Shown here in pieces: positions 9,853-18,171 of a DNA stretch of 64,000 bases. This DNA comes from Chthonomonadia bacterium (GTDB lineage Bacteria; Armatimonadota; HRBIN16). Each line of letters begins with the position of its first letter. Within the stretch, counting starts at the first letter, position 1. The stretch lies in assembly GCA_013314755.1 (NCBI GenBank), contig JABUFA010000014.1, forward strand, positions 1-64,000, written 5' to 3'. The position numbers and the translations under genes were made by a program. The notes under the pieces were generated by a model. The model was not told the DNA's origin, ran no database searches, and worked only from the letters and a program-made list of their open reading frames with translations.

Positions 9853-11304
9853 GGGGCGGCATCGGAGGGTTAGCCAGCGCGGTTCGGCTGGCGCATCTCG
9901 GTTATCGCGTCACGTTGATAGAACCAGCGCGAACACCTGGGCGGGCGTATCAGCGAGATTCGACGCGACGGGTTCCGCTACGACACCGGTCCCACCCTGC
10001 TGATGATGCTGGATCCGCTGGAGAAGCTGTTTCGCGACCTGCAACTGAGGCTGGAAGACTACCTGCAACCCGTGCTGTTGAACCCATCCTATCGGGTCTT
10101 TTACGCCGACGGCTTGCGGTTCGATTCTTCGCCCTGCATCGCGAACATGGTGCGCGAAATCGGCACCAAAATATCTCCCCACGAAGTGCCCGGCTACCTT
10201 TCTCTGATGGCAGACCTCTCCCGGATGCTGGACGATGTGGTTCCCGCCTTTGTGCGGCGCAATTATCGTTCGGTCCTTGACCTGATGACGCCCCGCTCGC
10301 TGTCCCTTTTGGTCAAACACCGATTGCTGAAGAACCTCTCAAAGCAGGTGGCTGAGTATGTGCACGACCCACGCCTGCGCATGTTGTTCACCTTCCAGAC
10401 GATGTACCTGGGGCTTTCTCCGCTCAGTGCGCCATGGGTGTACGGCATCCTGACATATATGGAGTCGGGCGAGGGGGTGTGGTTCCCGCGCGGGGGGATG
10501 TACCAGATTATCCGTGCGCTGGAGAAAATCGCCCAGCAACAGGGGGTGCATATCCATACCGGTACCGCCGTCCAGCGAGTGATAATAGAAGGGGGAAGGG
10601 CGCGAGGCGTGCAGATGGCGAACGGAGAGACCGTGCCCGCAGATGTCGTGGTGCTGAATGCCGATGTGCCCACCGCATACGCTCGGCTACTGCCTGATAC
10701 CCCTGTCGCCCGGCGTCGCTGGCGAAACTCCTGCAGTGCCTTAGTGTTCTGTATCGGCTACGAGGGCAGGCTTCCAGACCTCCTGCACCATAACGTGCAC
10801 TTCAGCGCGGATTTCGAGCGCAACCTGCAGGAGATTTTCGTGCAAAAGGTAGTGCCCTCCGACCCATCATTCTACACCTGCCTGTCCGTGCGCACCGAAC
10901 CCGACGACGCGCCCGATGGCTGTGAGAACCTGTATGTGCTGGTACCCGTGCCCAACCGTTCAGGACAGGACGCCACCCCCATGGCAGATACCGTGCTGGC
11001 GAAGGTGCTGGCGAGGCTGGAAAGGGAGGTCGGCTTATCCTGGCAGTCGGTCCGCTTCGTCGAGCAGATCACCCCCGCCGACTGGGAGGGGATGGGACTG
11101 TGGCAGGGCGCCGCGTTTGGTCTCAGCCACGACTTCTTCCAGTCCACCTGTTTTCGCCCATCCAATCGTGCGCCGTTCGAGGGCGTGTACTTCGTGGGCG
11201 CCAGCACCGTGCCCGGCAACGGCATCCCGATGGTGCTGATTTCGGCGGAGCTGCTGCAGGAACGAATCACGCAAGAAGTCGGTTCCAAATGGACGAAGGT
11301 ATAG
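9831..11304 (+). CDS. crtI: Phytoene desaturase-type oxidoreductase with a +1 frame change
   Basis: The protein is split between two frames. The ATG at 9831, with GGAGG upstream, begins ATVVVVGGGIGGLASAVRLA, the FAD-binding Rossmann motif. This frame stays sensible to ACA CCT GGG (9933-9941). If base C9942 is skipped, the reading continues as GGRISEIRRDGFRYDTGPTLL, restoring the conserved PGGR...DTGPT of CrtI/CrtN, and then runs open to 11304. The C-terminus GASTVPGNGIPMVLISAELL is typical of carotenoid desaturases. Total length would be about 490 residues, normal for the family. The enzyme introduces double bases into phytoene or a C30 analogue. The extra base may be a sequencing error, a real mutation or recoding. 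Confidence 0.88.
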
Positions 11305-11307
11305 GCA

Positions 11308-12474
11308 ATGATAGCCCAGTGGATCCTTCCCGTGCTTCTGGCTCAGCTGGTGGTGCTGGCGGTGAATCTTTGGCACTGGCGACGCAGGCGTGAACCCGCA
11401 GGCAACATGGCGACGGCAGACCTGCCGCGCGTCAGCGTGCTGATACCGGTGCGCAACGAACGGGACCGACTTCCCACGCTGGTGCAGGCGTTACGCGCTC
11501 AGCAGGTAAAGCCTCTGGAGGTCATCCTGTGCGACGATAACTCCGACGACTCCAGCAGGGAATGGCTTCAGGCGAACCTGCCGATGCACGCTCCCGGAGA
11601 GTGGCTCAGCTGGTTCCCCGCTCCCCCCAAAGAGGCGGACTGGGTGGGCAAAAACTGGGCATGTTATCATCTGGCTGGGCGGGCGCAGGGGGACTGGCTG
11701 GTGTTCCTGGACGCCGATATGGAGCTGCAGGAAGACACCCTCCATCGGTTTATGCACACGCTCATCCTGCATGCGCGAGAAAGTTCTCAGCCTGACGATG
11801 CCCCGGTGTATCTGGTAACGGCTATCCCCACCTTGATGGCTTCCAACCTGCTGGTGGGTCTTTTGAAAGCGCTTCTGCCTTTCTCCATCTTTACCCTGCT
11901 CCCGTTGCCGCTTGCCGAACGCCATCCGCACCGCGCCTTCGCCTTCGCCAACGGACAGGTCATCGCCTTTCCGCGAGATTACTACATGAGGGTTCACCCG
12001 CACTGTCGGGTTCGGCATGTCATTCTGGAGGATGTCGCCCTGGCGCGGCTGGTGAAATCGGAAGGGGCGCAGGTGCGCATCATAGACGGACGCCGACTGT
12101 TGCGGGTACAGATGTATCGAACCCTGCGCGAAGCTATTGACGGTTTCTCCAAAAATGGGGTGGCTATCTGTGGCTCGGTGCCGGGCGCGGTTGCCATTTC
12201 CTTCGCGCTGGCGATAGTGTATCTGCTTCCGCTGGTAGAGGGGATGGCGCGCGCATTGACGGCATGGCATGGCATCGCCTGGGCAATCAGCGTGGGACTG
12301 TTTGCCCTGTCGGCGCAGATGGCGGGTCTGCCCCGATGGTACGGGCTGTTGTACCCCGTCGGGCTGATTCTCGGCGAATGGACGCTGTGGCGGTCAATCA
12401 TCTGGTATACACGAGGCACGGTACAATGGAAGGGGCGCACATACTCCCTCCGCTCAGGTGGGCAGGCAGGATAG
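11308..12474 (+). CDS. Family 2 glycosyltransferase of carotenoid pathway
   Basis: 388 residues. An N-terminal membrane helix is followed by a GT-A domain: RVSVLIPVRNER, the nucleotide-binding ILCDDNSDDSS, and DXD as FLDADME; the acceptor region QVIAFPRDYY and the Q-R-like RRLLRVQMYRTLREAIDGFSKN come later, then three membrane helices. This is the layout of CrtQ (staphyloxanthin pathway) and CruC/CruG glycosyltransferases. It starts 3 bases after crtI and overlaps the acyltransferase by 49 bases. Sugar and acceptor are inferred from context only. Confidence 0.82.
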   Translation: MIAQWILPVLLAQLVVLAVNLWHWRRRREPAGNMATADLPRVSVLIPVRNERDRLPTLVQALRAQQVKPLEVILCDDNSDDSSREWLQANLPMHAPGEWLSWFPAPPKEADWVGKNWACYHLAGRAQGDWLVFLDADMELQEDTLHRFMHTLILHARESSQPDDAPVYLVTAIPTLMASNLLVGLLKALLPFSIFTLLPLPLAERHPHRAFAFANGQVIAFPRDYYMRVHPHCRVRHVILEDVALARLVKSEGAQVRIIDGRRLLRVQMYRTLREAIDGFSKNGVAICGSVPGAVAISFALAIVYLLPLVEGMARALTAWHGIAWAISVGLFALSAQMAGLPRWYGLLYPVGLILGEWTLWRSIIWYTRGTVQWKGRTYSLRSGGQAG

Positions 12475-13151
12475 TTGCCGATGCGCTGATAGAGATGAGT
12501 GTCAGGTCGCACTTCCGGGCGGTTTATGCCCGAACGGATGCGGTGCCAGACCCCAGCCTGCCAGCGATTGTGTTCGCCAATCACCACTACTGGTGGGACG
12601 GTTATCTTTGTTATATTCTGGGCAAAAGGTGGAAACAGCCCCTGACGTTGTGGATGGAAGAATGGCGCTGGTTTCCTCCTTTCTGGGCGCTGGGGGCGCT
12701 TCCCTATCCCGCGCACAACCTGCAGGCGCGAGCGCGCACCGTCCGTCTGACTCTGCGCCTGCTCCAGCATCCACCGCGTATCCTGTTCCTGTTTCCAGAG
12801 GGGGTCATCCACGCTGGAACCGACCTGCTTCCCTTCGGCAGGTCACTGCATTGGCTGGCTCAACACCTGCCCCAGGCTCAACTCCTGCCGATGGCTATCG
12901 TCATCTCGCACACACAGCACCAGTATCCGCGCGCGTTCCTCCGGGTAGGAACGCCCTTTCATTCTGCCGCGGAGAGCACCGAGGCATGGCTGGCAGAAGC
13001 CCGACAGGTGGTGCGTGGGATGGTCGAATCCCTGCGTGAGGAGGCGGAATGCTGTCACAGCCCAGAAAAGGCGCAGGAGGCAGGATACATCCGGCTGGTA
13101 CGCGGAAAGTGTTCGGTGAACGAACGCTGGTGGGCAAAAATAGTGCCGTGA
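12426..13151 (+). CDS. PlsC-type acyltransferase, carotenoid glycoside acylation
   Basis: 241 residues from the ATG at 12426 (MEGAHILPPLRW). Motif I is NHHYWWDG, giving the HX4D catalytic pair, and motif III is FLFPEGV, as in 1-acyl-glycerol-phosphate acyltransferases and the carotenoid acyltransferases CruD and CrtO (Staphylococcus). A frame extends further upstream inside the glycosyltransferase gene, but that part looks like out-of-frame sequence. The position between glycosyltransferase and phytoene synthase suggests it esterifies the carotenoid sugar with a fatty acid. Confidence 0.8.
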   Translation: MEGAHILPPLRWAGRIVADALIEMSVRSHFRAVYARTDAVPDPSLPAIVFANHHYWWDGYLCYILGKRWKQPLTLWMEEWRWFPPFWALGALPYPAHNLQARARTVRLTLRLLQHPPRILFLFPEGVIHAGTDLLPFGRSLHWLAQHLPQAQLLPMAIVISHTQHQYPRAFLRVGTPFHSAAESTEAWLAEARQVVRGMVESLREEAECCHSPEKAQEAGYIRLVRGKCSVNERWWAKIVP

Positions 13152-13193
13152 TAGCTGAAGCCCCTTGATGGATGGACCTGTGAGGTGACGTTG

Positions 13194-14039
13194 ATGAATG
13201 AGGACTATCGTTACTGTCAGGCGGTTCAAAAGCGATATAGTACGAGCTACTATTTCGCCACGCGCTTCTTTCCGCTGGCGCTGCGCCCCCATGTGCACGC
13301 CCTCTACGCTTTCGTGCGCGTGCCGGACCAGTGGGTGGATCACCCGGCAGGCAAGACGCCCGAGCAGACCTTCAGGCTGATTGACCATTACGAGCTGGAC
13401 CTGCGACGCGCCCTGCGGGGCGAATGGGTCGCCAGTCCTGTGCTGCGCGCCTTTGCCCAGACGGTGCGCGAGTTCGATATCCCCCTGCGTTACACTGCCG
13501 ACTTCCTGAACGCCATGCGCCAGGACCTGCGCCTGCACCGTTACCAGACCTTCAGCCATCTCCAGCAACATATGTGGGGAAGCGCAGGGGTTGTGGGCGC
13601 GATGATGCTGTGCCTGTTCCGCTGTCACAACGATACACTCCTGCCGTACGCCGTTCGCATGGGCGAGGCGATGCAGATGACAAACTTCCTGCGCGATGTG
13701 GGAGAAGACTGGAGACGAGGCAGACTGTATCTGCCGCTGGAAGACCTTCAGCGCTTTGGCGTCACCGAAGGAGATATCGCCTGCGGACGTCTCGAAGAAA
13801 AGGTGGTGGAACTGCTGCGTTTCGAGATAGAGCGCACGCGAACCCTGTACCGTGAGGCAGAAGTGGGGGTGCATCTGCTTCCCCGCGAGTATCGCTATCC
13901 CGTCCTGCTGGGCGCGCGCCTGTACGCGCAAATCCTGCGCCGGATTGAAACGAACGGCTACGACGTCTTTCGCCGGCGTGCGCGAACCAGCACGGCAGAA
14001 AAAATCTGGATTGCGTGGCATTGTCGGCGCGAGGTATAG
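13194..14039 (+). CDS. crtB: Phytoene/squalene synthase family
   Basis: 281 residues. The first Asp-rich motif is DQWVD (residues 45-49) in place of the usual DDIVD, and the second is DVGED, within MQMTNFLRDVGEDWRRGRLYLP. Both bind the Mg-diphosphate of the prenyl substrates. The enzyme condenses two prenyl diphosphates head to head, C20 to phytoene or C15 to diapophytoene; the product length cannot be read from the sequence. GAGGTG sits 8 bases before the ATG; a GTG three codons upstream overlaps that ribosome site and is less likely. It is the last gene of the carotenoid operon. Confidence 0.9.
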   Translation: MNEDYRYCQAVQKRYSTSYYFATRFFPLALRPHVHALYAFVRVPDQWVDHPAGKTPEQTFRLIDHYELDLRRALRGEWVASPVLRAFAQTVREFDIPLRYTADFLNAMRQDLRLHRYQTFSHLQQHMWGSAGVVGAMMLCLFRCHNDTLLPYAVRMGEAMQMTNFLRDVGEDWRRGRLYLPLEDLQRFGVTEGDIACGRLEEKVVELLRFEIERTRTLYREAEVGVHLLPREYRYPVLLGARLYAQILRRIETNGYDVFRRRARTSTAEKIWIAWHCRREV

Positions 14040-14113
14040 CCCTGTCCTGCGCCTGCAAGGAATCGCCTGCCCCGCAGGCGAACCACAAAGGGCGAGAGGA
14101 GGAGAGCGCACCG

Positions 14114-14749
14114 ATGGAATGGATTGACCTGACCGTGCCCCTGAAGGAGGGAATGCCCAACTATCCGGGCGACCAGCCCTTCCGCCTGCGACCGCTTCTG
14201 CGCATCGCCGAGGGCAAGGTGTGCAACCTGTCGGCGATAGAGATGGGCACGCACACCGGCACACACGTCGACCCGCCGTGGCACTTCATCCCCGACGGCG
14301 CCACCGTGGACCAGCTGTCGCTGGACCTGCTTATCGGCAGGGCGTATGTGGTGAGCGTGCGCGGCGTACCCGCTGTGACCGCCGACGCCCTGCAAGCCGC
14401 GGGTATCCCCGGCGACGCCGAACGCCTGCTGATCCAGACTGACAACTCCTTCGGCGTGTGGGAAAAGCCCGACTTTCAGCCCGATTTCGTGTACCTTGCC
14501 CCCGACGCAGCGGAGTGGATTGTATCCAGGGGCATCCAGCTGGTGGGAATAGACTACCTGTCGGTTGAGCAGTTCCGCGCCCCGGAGCCGCGAGCGCATC
14601 GCACCCTGCTGGGCGCAGGGATTATCATCGTGGAGGGGCTGAACCTGCGTGAACTGGAGCCGGGCTGGGTGCGATTCATCTGCCTGCCCCTTCGCATTGA
14701 AGGTGTGGACGGTGCGCCCGCCCGGGCGGTAGCAAGGAGGCTCGAATGA
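14114..14749 (+). CDS. Cyclase-family hydrolase (kynurenine formamidase-like)
   Basis: 211 residues from the ATG at 14114. The metal-binding motif HTGTHVDPPWHF (consensus HxGTHxDxPxH) is that of PF04199, which includes bacterial kynurenine formamidase KynB and isatin hydrolase. The later region VGIDYLSVEQF...RTLLGAGIIIVEGLNL matches the family's second half. The actual substrate is unknown; no other tryptophan-degradation gene is near. It overlaps the next gene by four bases (ATGA), so both are probably made together. Confidence 0.82.
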   Translation: MEWIDLTVPLKEGMPNYPGDQPFRLRPLLRIAEGKVCNLSAIEMGTHTGTHVDPPWHFIPDGATVDQLSLDLLIGRAYVVSVRGVPAVTADALQAAGIPGDAERLLIQTDNSFGVWEKPDFQPDFVYLAPDAAEWIVSRGIQLVGIDYLSVEQFRAPEPRAHRTLLGAGIIIVEGLNLRELEPGWVRFICLPLRIEGVDGAPARAVARRLE

Positions 14750-15606
14750 GCAAGAACCAACGTCTGCGGCAGCTGCTGGAAGCGCCCGGTATCATCCGTT
14801 CGCTGGGCGCGCACGACGTGCTGACCGCCATGCTGATCGAACAGGCAGGCTTCGAAACGGTGTTCATCGGAGGGTTCGGCACCAGCGCCAGCCTGCTGGG
14901 ACTACCCGACCTGAACTTCCTGACGATGAGCGAGATGGCAGACGCCGTGCGTCGGATGAGCGCACGCCTGAGCGTGCCTCTGATTGCCGACGGCGATACC
15001 GGTCACGGCGACCTGCACAATGTGGTGCGCACCGTTCAGACCTTCGCGCAGGCGGGGGCATCGGGCATTATTCTGGAGGACCAGGTGTCGCCCAAGCGGT
15101 GCGGACACTTCGAAGGCAAGCAGGTCATTCCCGCCGAAGAGATGGCTTTGAAGATAAAGGCTGCAGTCTACGCCCGACCTGACCCTGACTTTGTGATTAT
15201 CGCCCGCACCGACGCCCGCGAGCCGCTGGGTCTGGACGAAGCCATCCGCCGCGTGAACCTGTACGCTGAGTCGGGCGCGGATGTGTGCTTCATCGAGGCG
15301 CCCCTGAGCGTTGAGGAGCTGGAACGCATCCCCCGCGAAGTGCCTTATCCCCTGCTGGTGAACATGCTGTGGGGAGGCAAAACGCCCATCCTGAGCGTGC
15401 GCGAGCTGGAACAGCTGGGCTACAAGATTGTGGTCTGCCCCATTGAGAGCCTGCTGGTGAGCGCGTACGCCGTGCGCGAGCTGATAGAGGCGTTTGCCCG
15501 GGACGGTCGGGTGGACGCGATGGCATCGCGCATGATGTCGTTTGCCCAAATCAAACAGGTGCTGGGCGTGGAGGAATACCTCTCCCTGCGCGAGCGGCTG
15601 GAATAG
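14746..15606 (+). CDS. Isocitrate lyase/PEP mutase family enzyme
   Basis: 286 residues, one alpha/beta barrel. DGDTGHGD carries the Mg-binding acid, and EDQVSPKRCGHFEGK is the signature loop of the methylisocitrate lyase/PEP mutase superfamily with the catalytic Cys. IIARTDAR and the later FIEAP fit. Members include 2-methylisocitrate lyase, 2,3-dimethylmalate lyase, oxaloacetate decarboxylase and CPEP mutase; no phosphonate or methylcitrate genes are nearby to decide. Co-translated with the cyclase-family hydrolase. Confidence 0.82.
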   Translation: MSKNQRLRQLLEAPGIIRSLGAHDVLTAMLIEQAGFETVFIGGFGTSASLLGLPDLNFLTMSEMADAVRRMSARLSVPLIADGDTGHGDLHNVVRTVQTFAQAGASGIILEDQVSPKRCGHFEGKQVIPAEEMALKIKAAVYARPDPDFVIIARTDAREPLGLDEAIRRVNLYAESGADVCFIEAPLSVEELERIPREVPYPLLVNMLWGGKTPILSVRELEQLGYKIVVCPIESLLVSAYAVRELIEAFARDGRVDAMASRMMSFAQIKQVLGVEEYLSLRERLE

Positions 15607-15612
15607 TGTGTT

Positions 15613-15641
15613 CCCCCCTTCCCGCGCGAAGGGAAGGGGGG
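15613..15641. terminator. Strong GC hairpin between convergent genes
   Basis: CCCCCCTTCCC (15613-15623) and GGGAAGGGGGG (15631-15641) form a perfect 11-bp stem with a 7-base loop. It lies between the stop of the PEP-mutase-family gene (plus) and the stop of galT (minus). There is no T-run on either side, so it may work with Rho or mainly protect 3' ends. Confidence 0.6.
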
Positions 15642-15649
15642 GCGTCTGC

Positions 15650-16705
15650 TCAGTGCACTGGCACGGCTACGTCGGGTTGAGGCGCCTGCTCTTCCAGTTT
15701 CACCTCACGCAGATGCCGTGCTGCGTCTTCCGGGGTGGTCACGTTGATGTAGATGCCCGTGCCCAGTTCAAAGCCTGCCGCGATGGTCAACCGGGGCATA
15801 ATCGCCAGATGCCACTGGAAGTAGTGGTAGTTTCGCTCCTGGTTGATGGGCGCGGTGTGCAGGGTGAAGTTGTACGGCGGATGGTTGAGCGCGATGTCCA
15901 TGCGCCACAGCACTTCCTTCAGGATATGCGCGAACGCCCTTGCTTGGTCGCGGTCAATCTGCACGAAGGACGGCTGGTGTCGCCGCGGCACAATCCACGT
16001 TTCAAACGGATACTTGGAAGCGAACGGGGTGAACGCCAGAAACTCCTCGTTCGCCGCCACCACGCGCTCGCCGAACCGCTCTTCCTGCCTCACCATGTCG
16101 ATATACACGCACCGCTCATGCAGGTCATAGTATAGCGATGCGCCGTCGATGCGTCGGCGAACCTCTGCCGGCACCATCGGCAGGGCAATCAGCTGCGAAT
16201 GCGGATGCTCCAGCGATGCACCTGCCACGCGCCCATGGTTGCGGAACACCATGATGTACTGGAACCGCTTGTCCTGCGCCAGGTCCAGCGAGCGGTCGCG
16301 ATACATCCAGATGACCTCTTCCAGCTGCTGCTCGGGCATCAGCGCGGGGTGATGGTCGTGCCTTGGCGTCTCAATGATGACCTCATGGGCGCCGACGCCG
16401 TTCATGTAGTCGTACATGCCGATACCGCTTCGCTCCAGGTCGCCTTCGATGGCGAGGGCAGGGAACTTATTCGGCACCACGCGCACCCACCAGTCCGGGC
16501 TGTTGGGGTAAGTTCCCGCCTTGCGGTAGGAAGCCACTTCCGGTGGCGTCTGGTGCTCATTGCCCGGGCAGAAGGGGCACTCGGCAACGTACTCCGCTCG
16601 CTTCTCTATCACCTCGCCCGCCTTGAAATCAGATGGGCGTTTGCTTCGCTCGGTCGCGATGATCACCCATTCCCGGGTGACTGGGTCTTTTCTCAGTTGT
16701 GGCAT
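15650..16705 (-). CDS. galT: Galactose-1-phosphate uridylyltransferase
   Basis: 351 residues. Zn ligands CPFC (43-46), the substrate loop RVVPNKFPA, and the active-site triad EHPHSQL with His169 as the expected uridylylated nucleophile all match the GalT branch of the HIT superfamily. The second half FPFETWIVPRRHQPSF-like and HLAIMPRLTIAAGFELGTG also fit. It exchanges UMP between UDP-glucose and galactose-1-phosphate in the Leloir pathway. Ser replaces the usual Gly in HPHGQ. AAGGAGAGG precedes the ATG. It stands alone, without galK or galE beside it. Confidence 0.93.
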   Translation of the reverse strand: MPQLRKDPVTREWVIIATERSKRPSDFKAGEVIEKRAEYVAECPFCPGNEHQTPPEVASYRKAGTYPNSPDWWVRVVPNKFPALAIEGDLERSGIGMYDYMNGVGAHEVIIETPRHDHHPALMPEQQLEEVIWMYRDRSLDLAQDKRFQYIMVFRNHGRVAGASLEHPHSQLIALPMVPAEVRRRIDGASLYYDLHERCVYIDMVRQEERFGERVVAANEEFLAFTPFASKYPFETWIVPRRHQPSFVQIDRDQARAFAHILKEVLWRMDIALNHPPYNFTLHTAPINQERNYHYFQWHLAIMPRLTIAAGFELGTGIYINVTTPEDAARHLREVKLEEQAPQPDVAVPVH

Positions 16706-16910
16706 AGCTGACCTCTCCTTACGTCAACGATATGCATACATGGTAGGCGGCGGTGTTCTCCATCATGTCCTTTCCATACCCCGAACACCCCACACCATAC
16801 CAGTTTTTTGCTGCACGTTCCGAAACTTGCGATTCGTTCGGCTGGTACACTTGCCGTTACTACGCAATTATTAGACGTTTGTTTACCAGAAGAAGTTTCC
16901 CAACGGCATC

Positions 16911-17109
16911 CCTGCAACTGAAAGTTGCAGGCTACTCACCGCGAAGCCTCCTGTGGAGGCTAACCTGCGTAAGCAGGTTTCGTTCCGTGTTGCCTGCGAT
17001 TTCCAATCGCAAGGTCAACCACAAGCTGTGCTGAAGCATGGCTTCAGCACTCCACAAACCTGCGTAAGCAGGTTTCGTTCCGTGTCGCCTGCGACTTCCA
17101 GTCGCCAGG
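16911..17109. repeat. Mosaic palindromic repeat, second locus
   Basis: This part of the 470-base gap between galT and the TatD gene holds one complete composite element (16911-17014) of the family seen at 6137-6552. It starts with CTGCAACTGAAAGTTGCAG, then AGCCTCCtgtGGAGGCT, AACCTGCgtaaGCAGGTT and GCGATTTCCAATCGC. A partial array follows (17028-17109) with the CTGAAGC hairpin, a second AACCTGC hairpin whose flanks repeat the first for about 50 bases, and a GCGACTTCCAGTCGC end. 16706-16910 holds the galT leader and no other gene. Confidence 0.85.
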
Positions 17110-17175
17110 ACACCCGTGCCCCGAACTCAGTCTCAGCCCTTGACAGCAGTTCTCCCTTTCAGGCATCCTGTTAGT

Positions 17176-17940
17176 ATGAACATCTGGACGGATACACACT
17201 GTCATCTGAACCATCCTGATTTCGCCGCCGATGCGCCACAGGTCTGGGAACGTGCCCGCCAGGCCGGTGTGCGCTCGGCGATTATCGTTGGATACGACCT
17301 CGCCAGCAGTGACGCGGCGGTGCAAACGGCACAGCGCTTGGAAGGCTGTTGGGCATCGGTCGGTATCCATCCCCACGATGCGGTGCAATGCAATCGGGAT
17401 GCGCTCCTGCGTCTGCGTCAACTGGCGTCCCAGCCTTCGGTTGTGGCAATTGGCGAGATTGGTCTGGACTACTACCGCAACCTCTCGCCCAGAGACGTCC
17501 AGCAACAGGCGTCTGAAGAGCAGATTGGGCTTGCTTTAGACCTGCGCCTGCCCGCCATTATCCACTGTCGCGACGCCTACGATGACCTGCTGGACATACT
17601 GGCACGCTATCCCCTGCGTGGAGTGCTCCACTGTTTCAGCGGCGAGGTCCACCACGCACAACGGGCGGTAGAGATGGGCTGGTATCTGGGCATCGGAGGC
17701 GTGATCACCTTCAAGAACGCCCACACCCTGCGTGAGGTGGTGCAACAGATACCTCTTCGTTACCTTCTGCTGGAGACGGATGCCCCTTATCTGGCGCCAA
17801 CGCCTCATCGCGGAAGGCGCAACGAACCCAGCTACATCCCGCTTATCGGAGCACAGGTAGCAGCAATCAAAGGAGAAACACCCGAGCAAATCGCTACGGA
17901 AACCACACGCCATGCGTCGGAGCTATTTGGCTTACGCTGA
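17176..17940 (+). CDS. tatD: TatD family metal-dependent DNase/hydrolase
   Basis: 254 residues from the ATG at 17176 (MNIWTDTHCHLNHPDF). Metal ligands typical of TatD are present: DTHCH at the N-terminus, GEIGLDYY, IIHCRDA, LHCFSG and the final LLETDAPYL. Members are 3'-5' exonucleases or D-aminoacyl-tRNA-related hydrolases. An in-frame GTG 60 bases upstream would add a poorly conserved segment, so the ATG is chosen although its ribosome site is weak. A terminator follows. Confidence 0.9.
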   Translation: MNIWTDTHCHLNHPDFAADAPQVWERARQAGVRSAIIVGYDLASSDAAVQTAQRLEGCWASVGIHPHDAVQCNRDALLRLRQLASQPSVVAIGEIGLDYYRNLSPRDVQQQASEEQIGLALDLRLPAIIHCRDAYDDLLDILARYPLRGVLHCFSGEVHHAQRAVEMGWYLGIGGVITFKNAHTLREVVQQIPLRYLLLETDAPYLAPTPHRGRRNEPSYIPLIGAQVAAIKGETPEQIATETTRHASELFGLR

Positions 17941-18023
17941 GGAATACATCAGTATAATTATCGGCTTTGTGAGAGATTCTTTAGATAGCGATTACTGTCT
18001 GCATACCTGAAGTATTTCTCAAA

Positions 18024-18064
18024 GGGGCGGTTCTGTGCAAGAGCGGGACCGCCCCTCATTTTGT
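18024..18064 (+). terminator. Terminator-like hairpin after TatD gene
   Basis: GGGGCGGT (18024-18031) pairs with ACCGCCCC (18048-18055), a perfect 8-bp GC stem around a 16-base loop, followed by TCATTTTG. It lies 85 bases past the tatD stop and would separate it from the alkaline phosphatase gene. Confidence 0.6.
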
Positions 18065-18171
18065 CCAAACCCGAGCCCCCATATCTTGTTGAGCTTCTGC
18101 AAGGCTTTCACTCCTCCTTAACATTTTCAGAGGTATAATGGAAGAAAAGCTGGCAATCCGGGAGGAAGCGA

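Noticed and set aside
12843-14264. Long open frame (473 codons) on the minus strand opposite crtB and the cyclase-family gene.
   Set aside because: It lies exactly opposite well-supported genes, has odd low-complexity content and no family match; high GC makes such antisense frames common.
17116-17175. Upstream GTG start for tatD, adding 20 residues.
   Set aside because: The extra segment lies partly beside the repeat element and does not match TatD proteins, which begin near the DTHCH motif.
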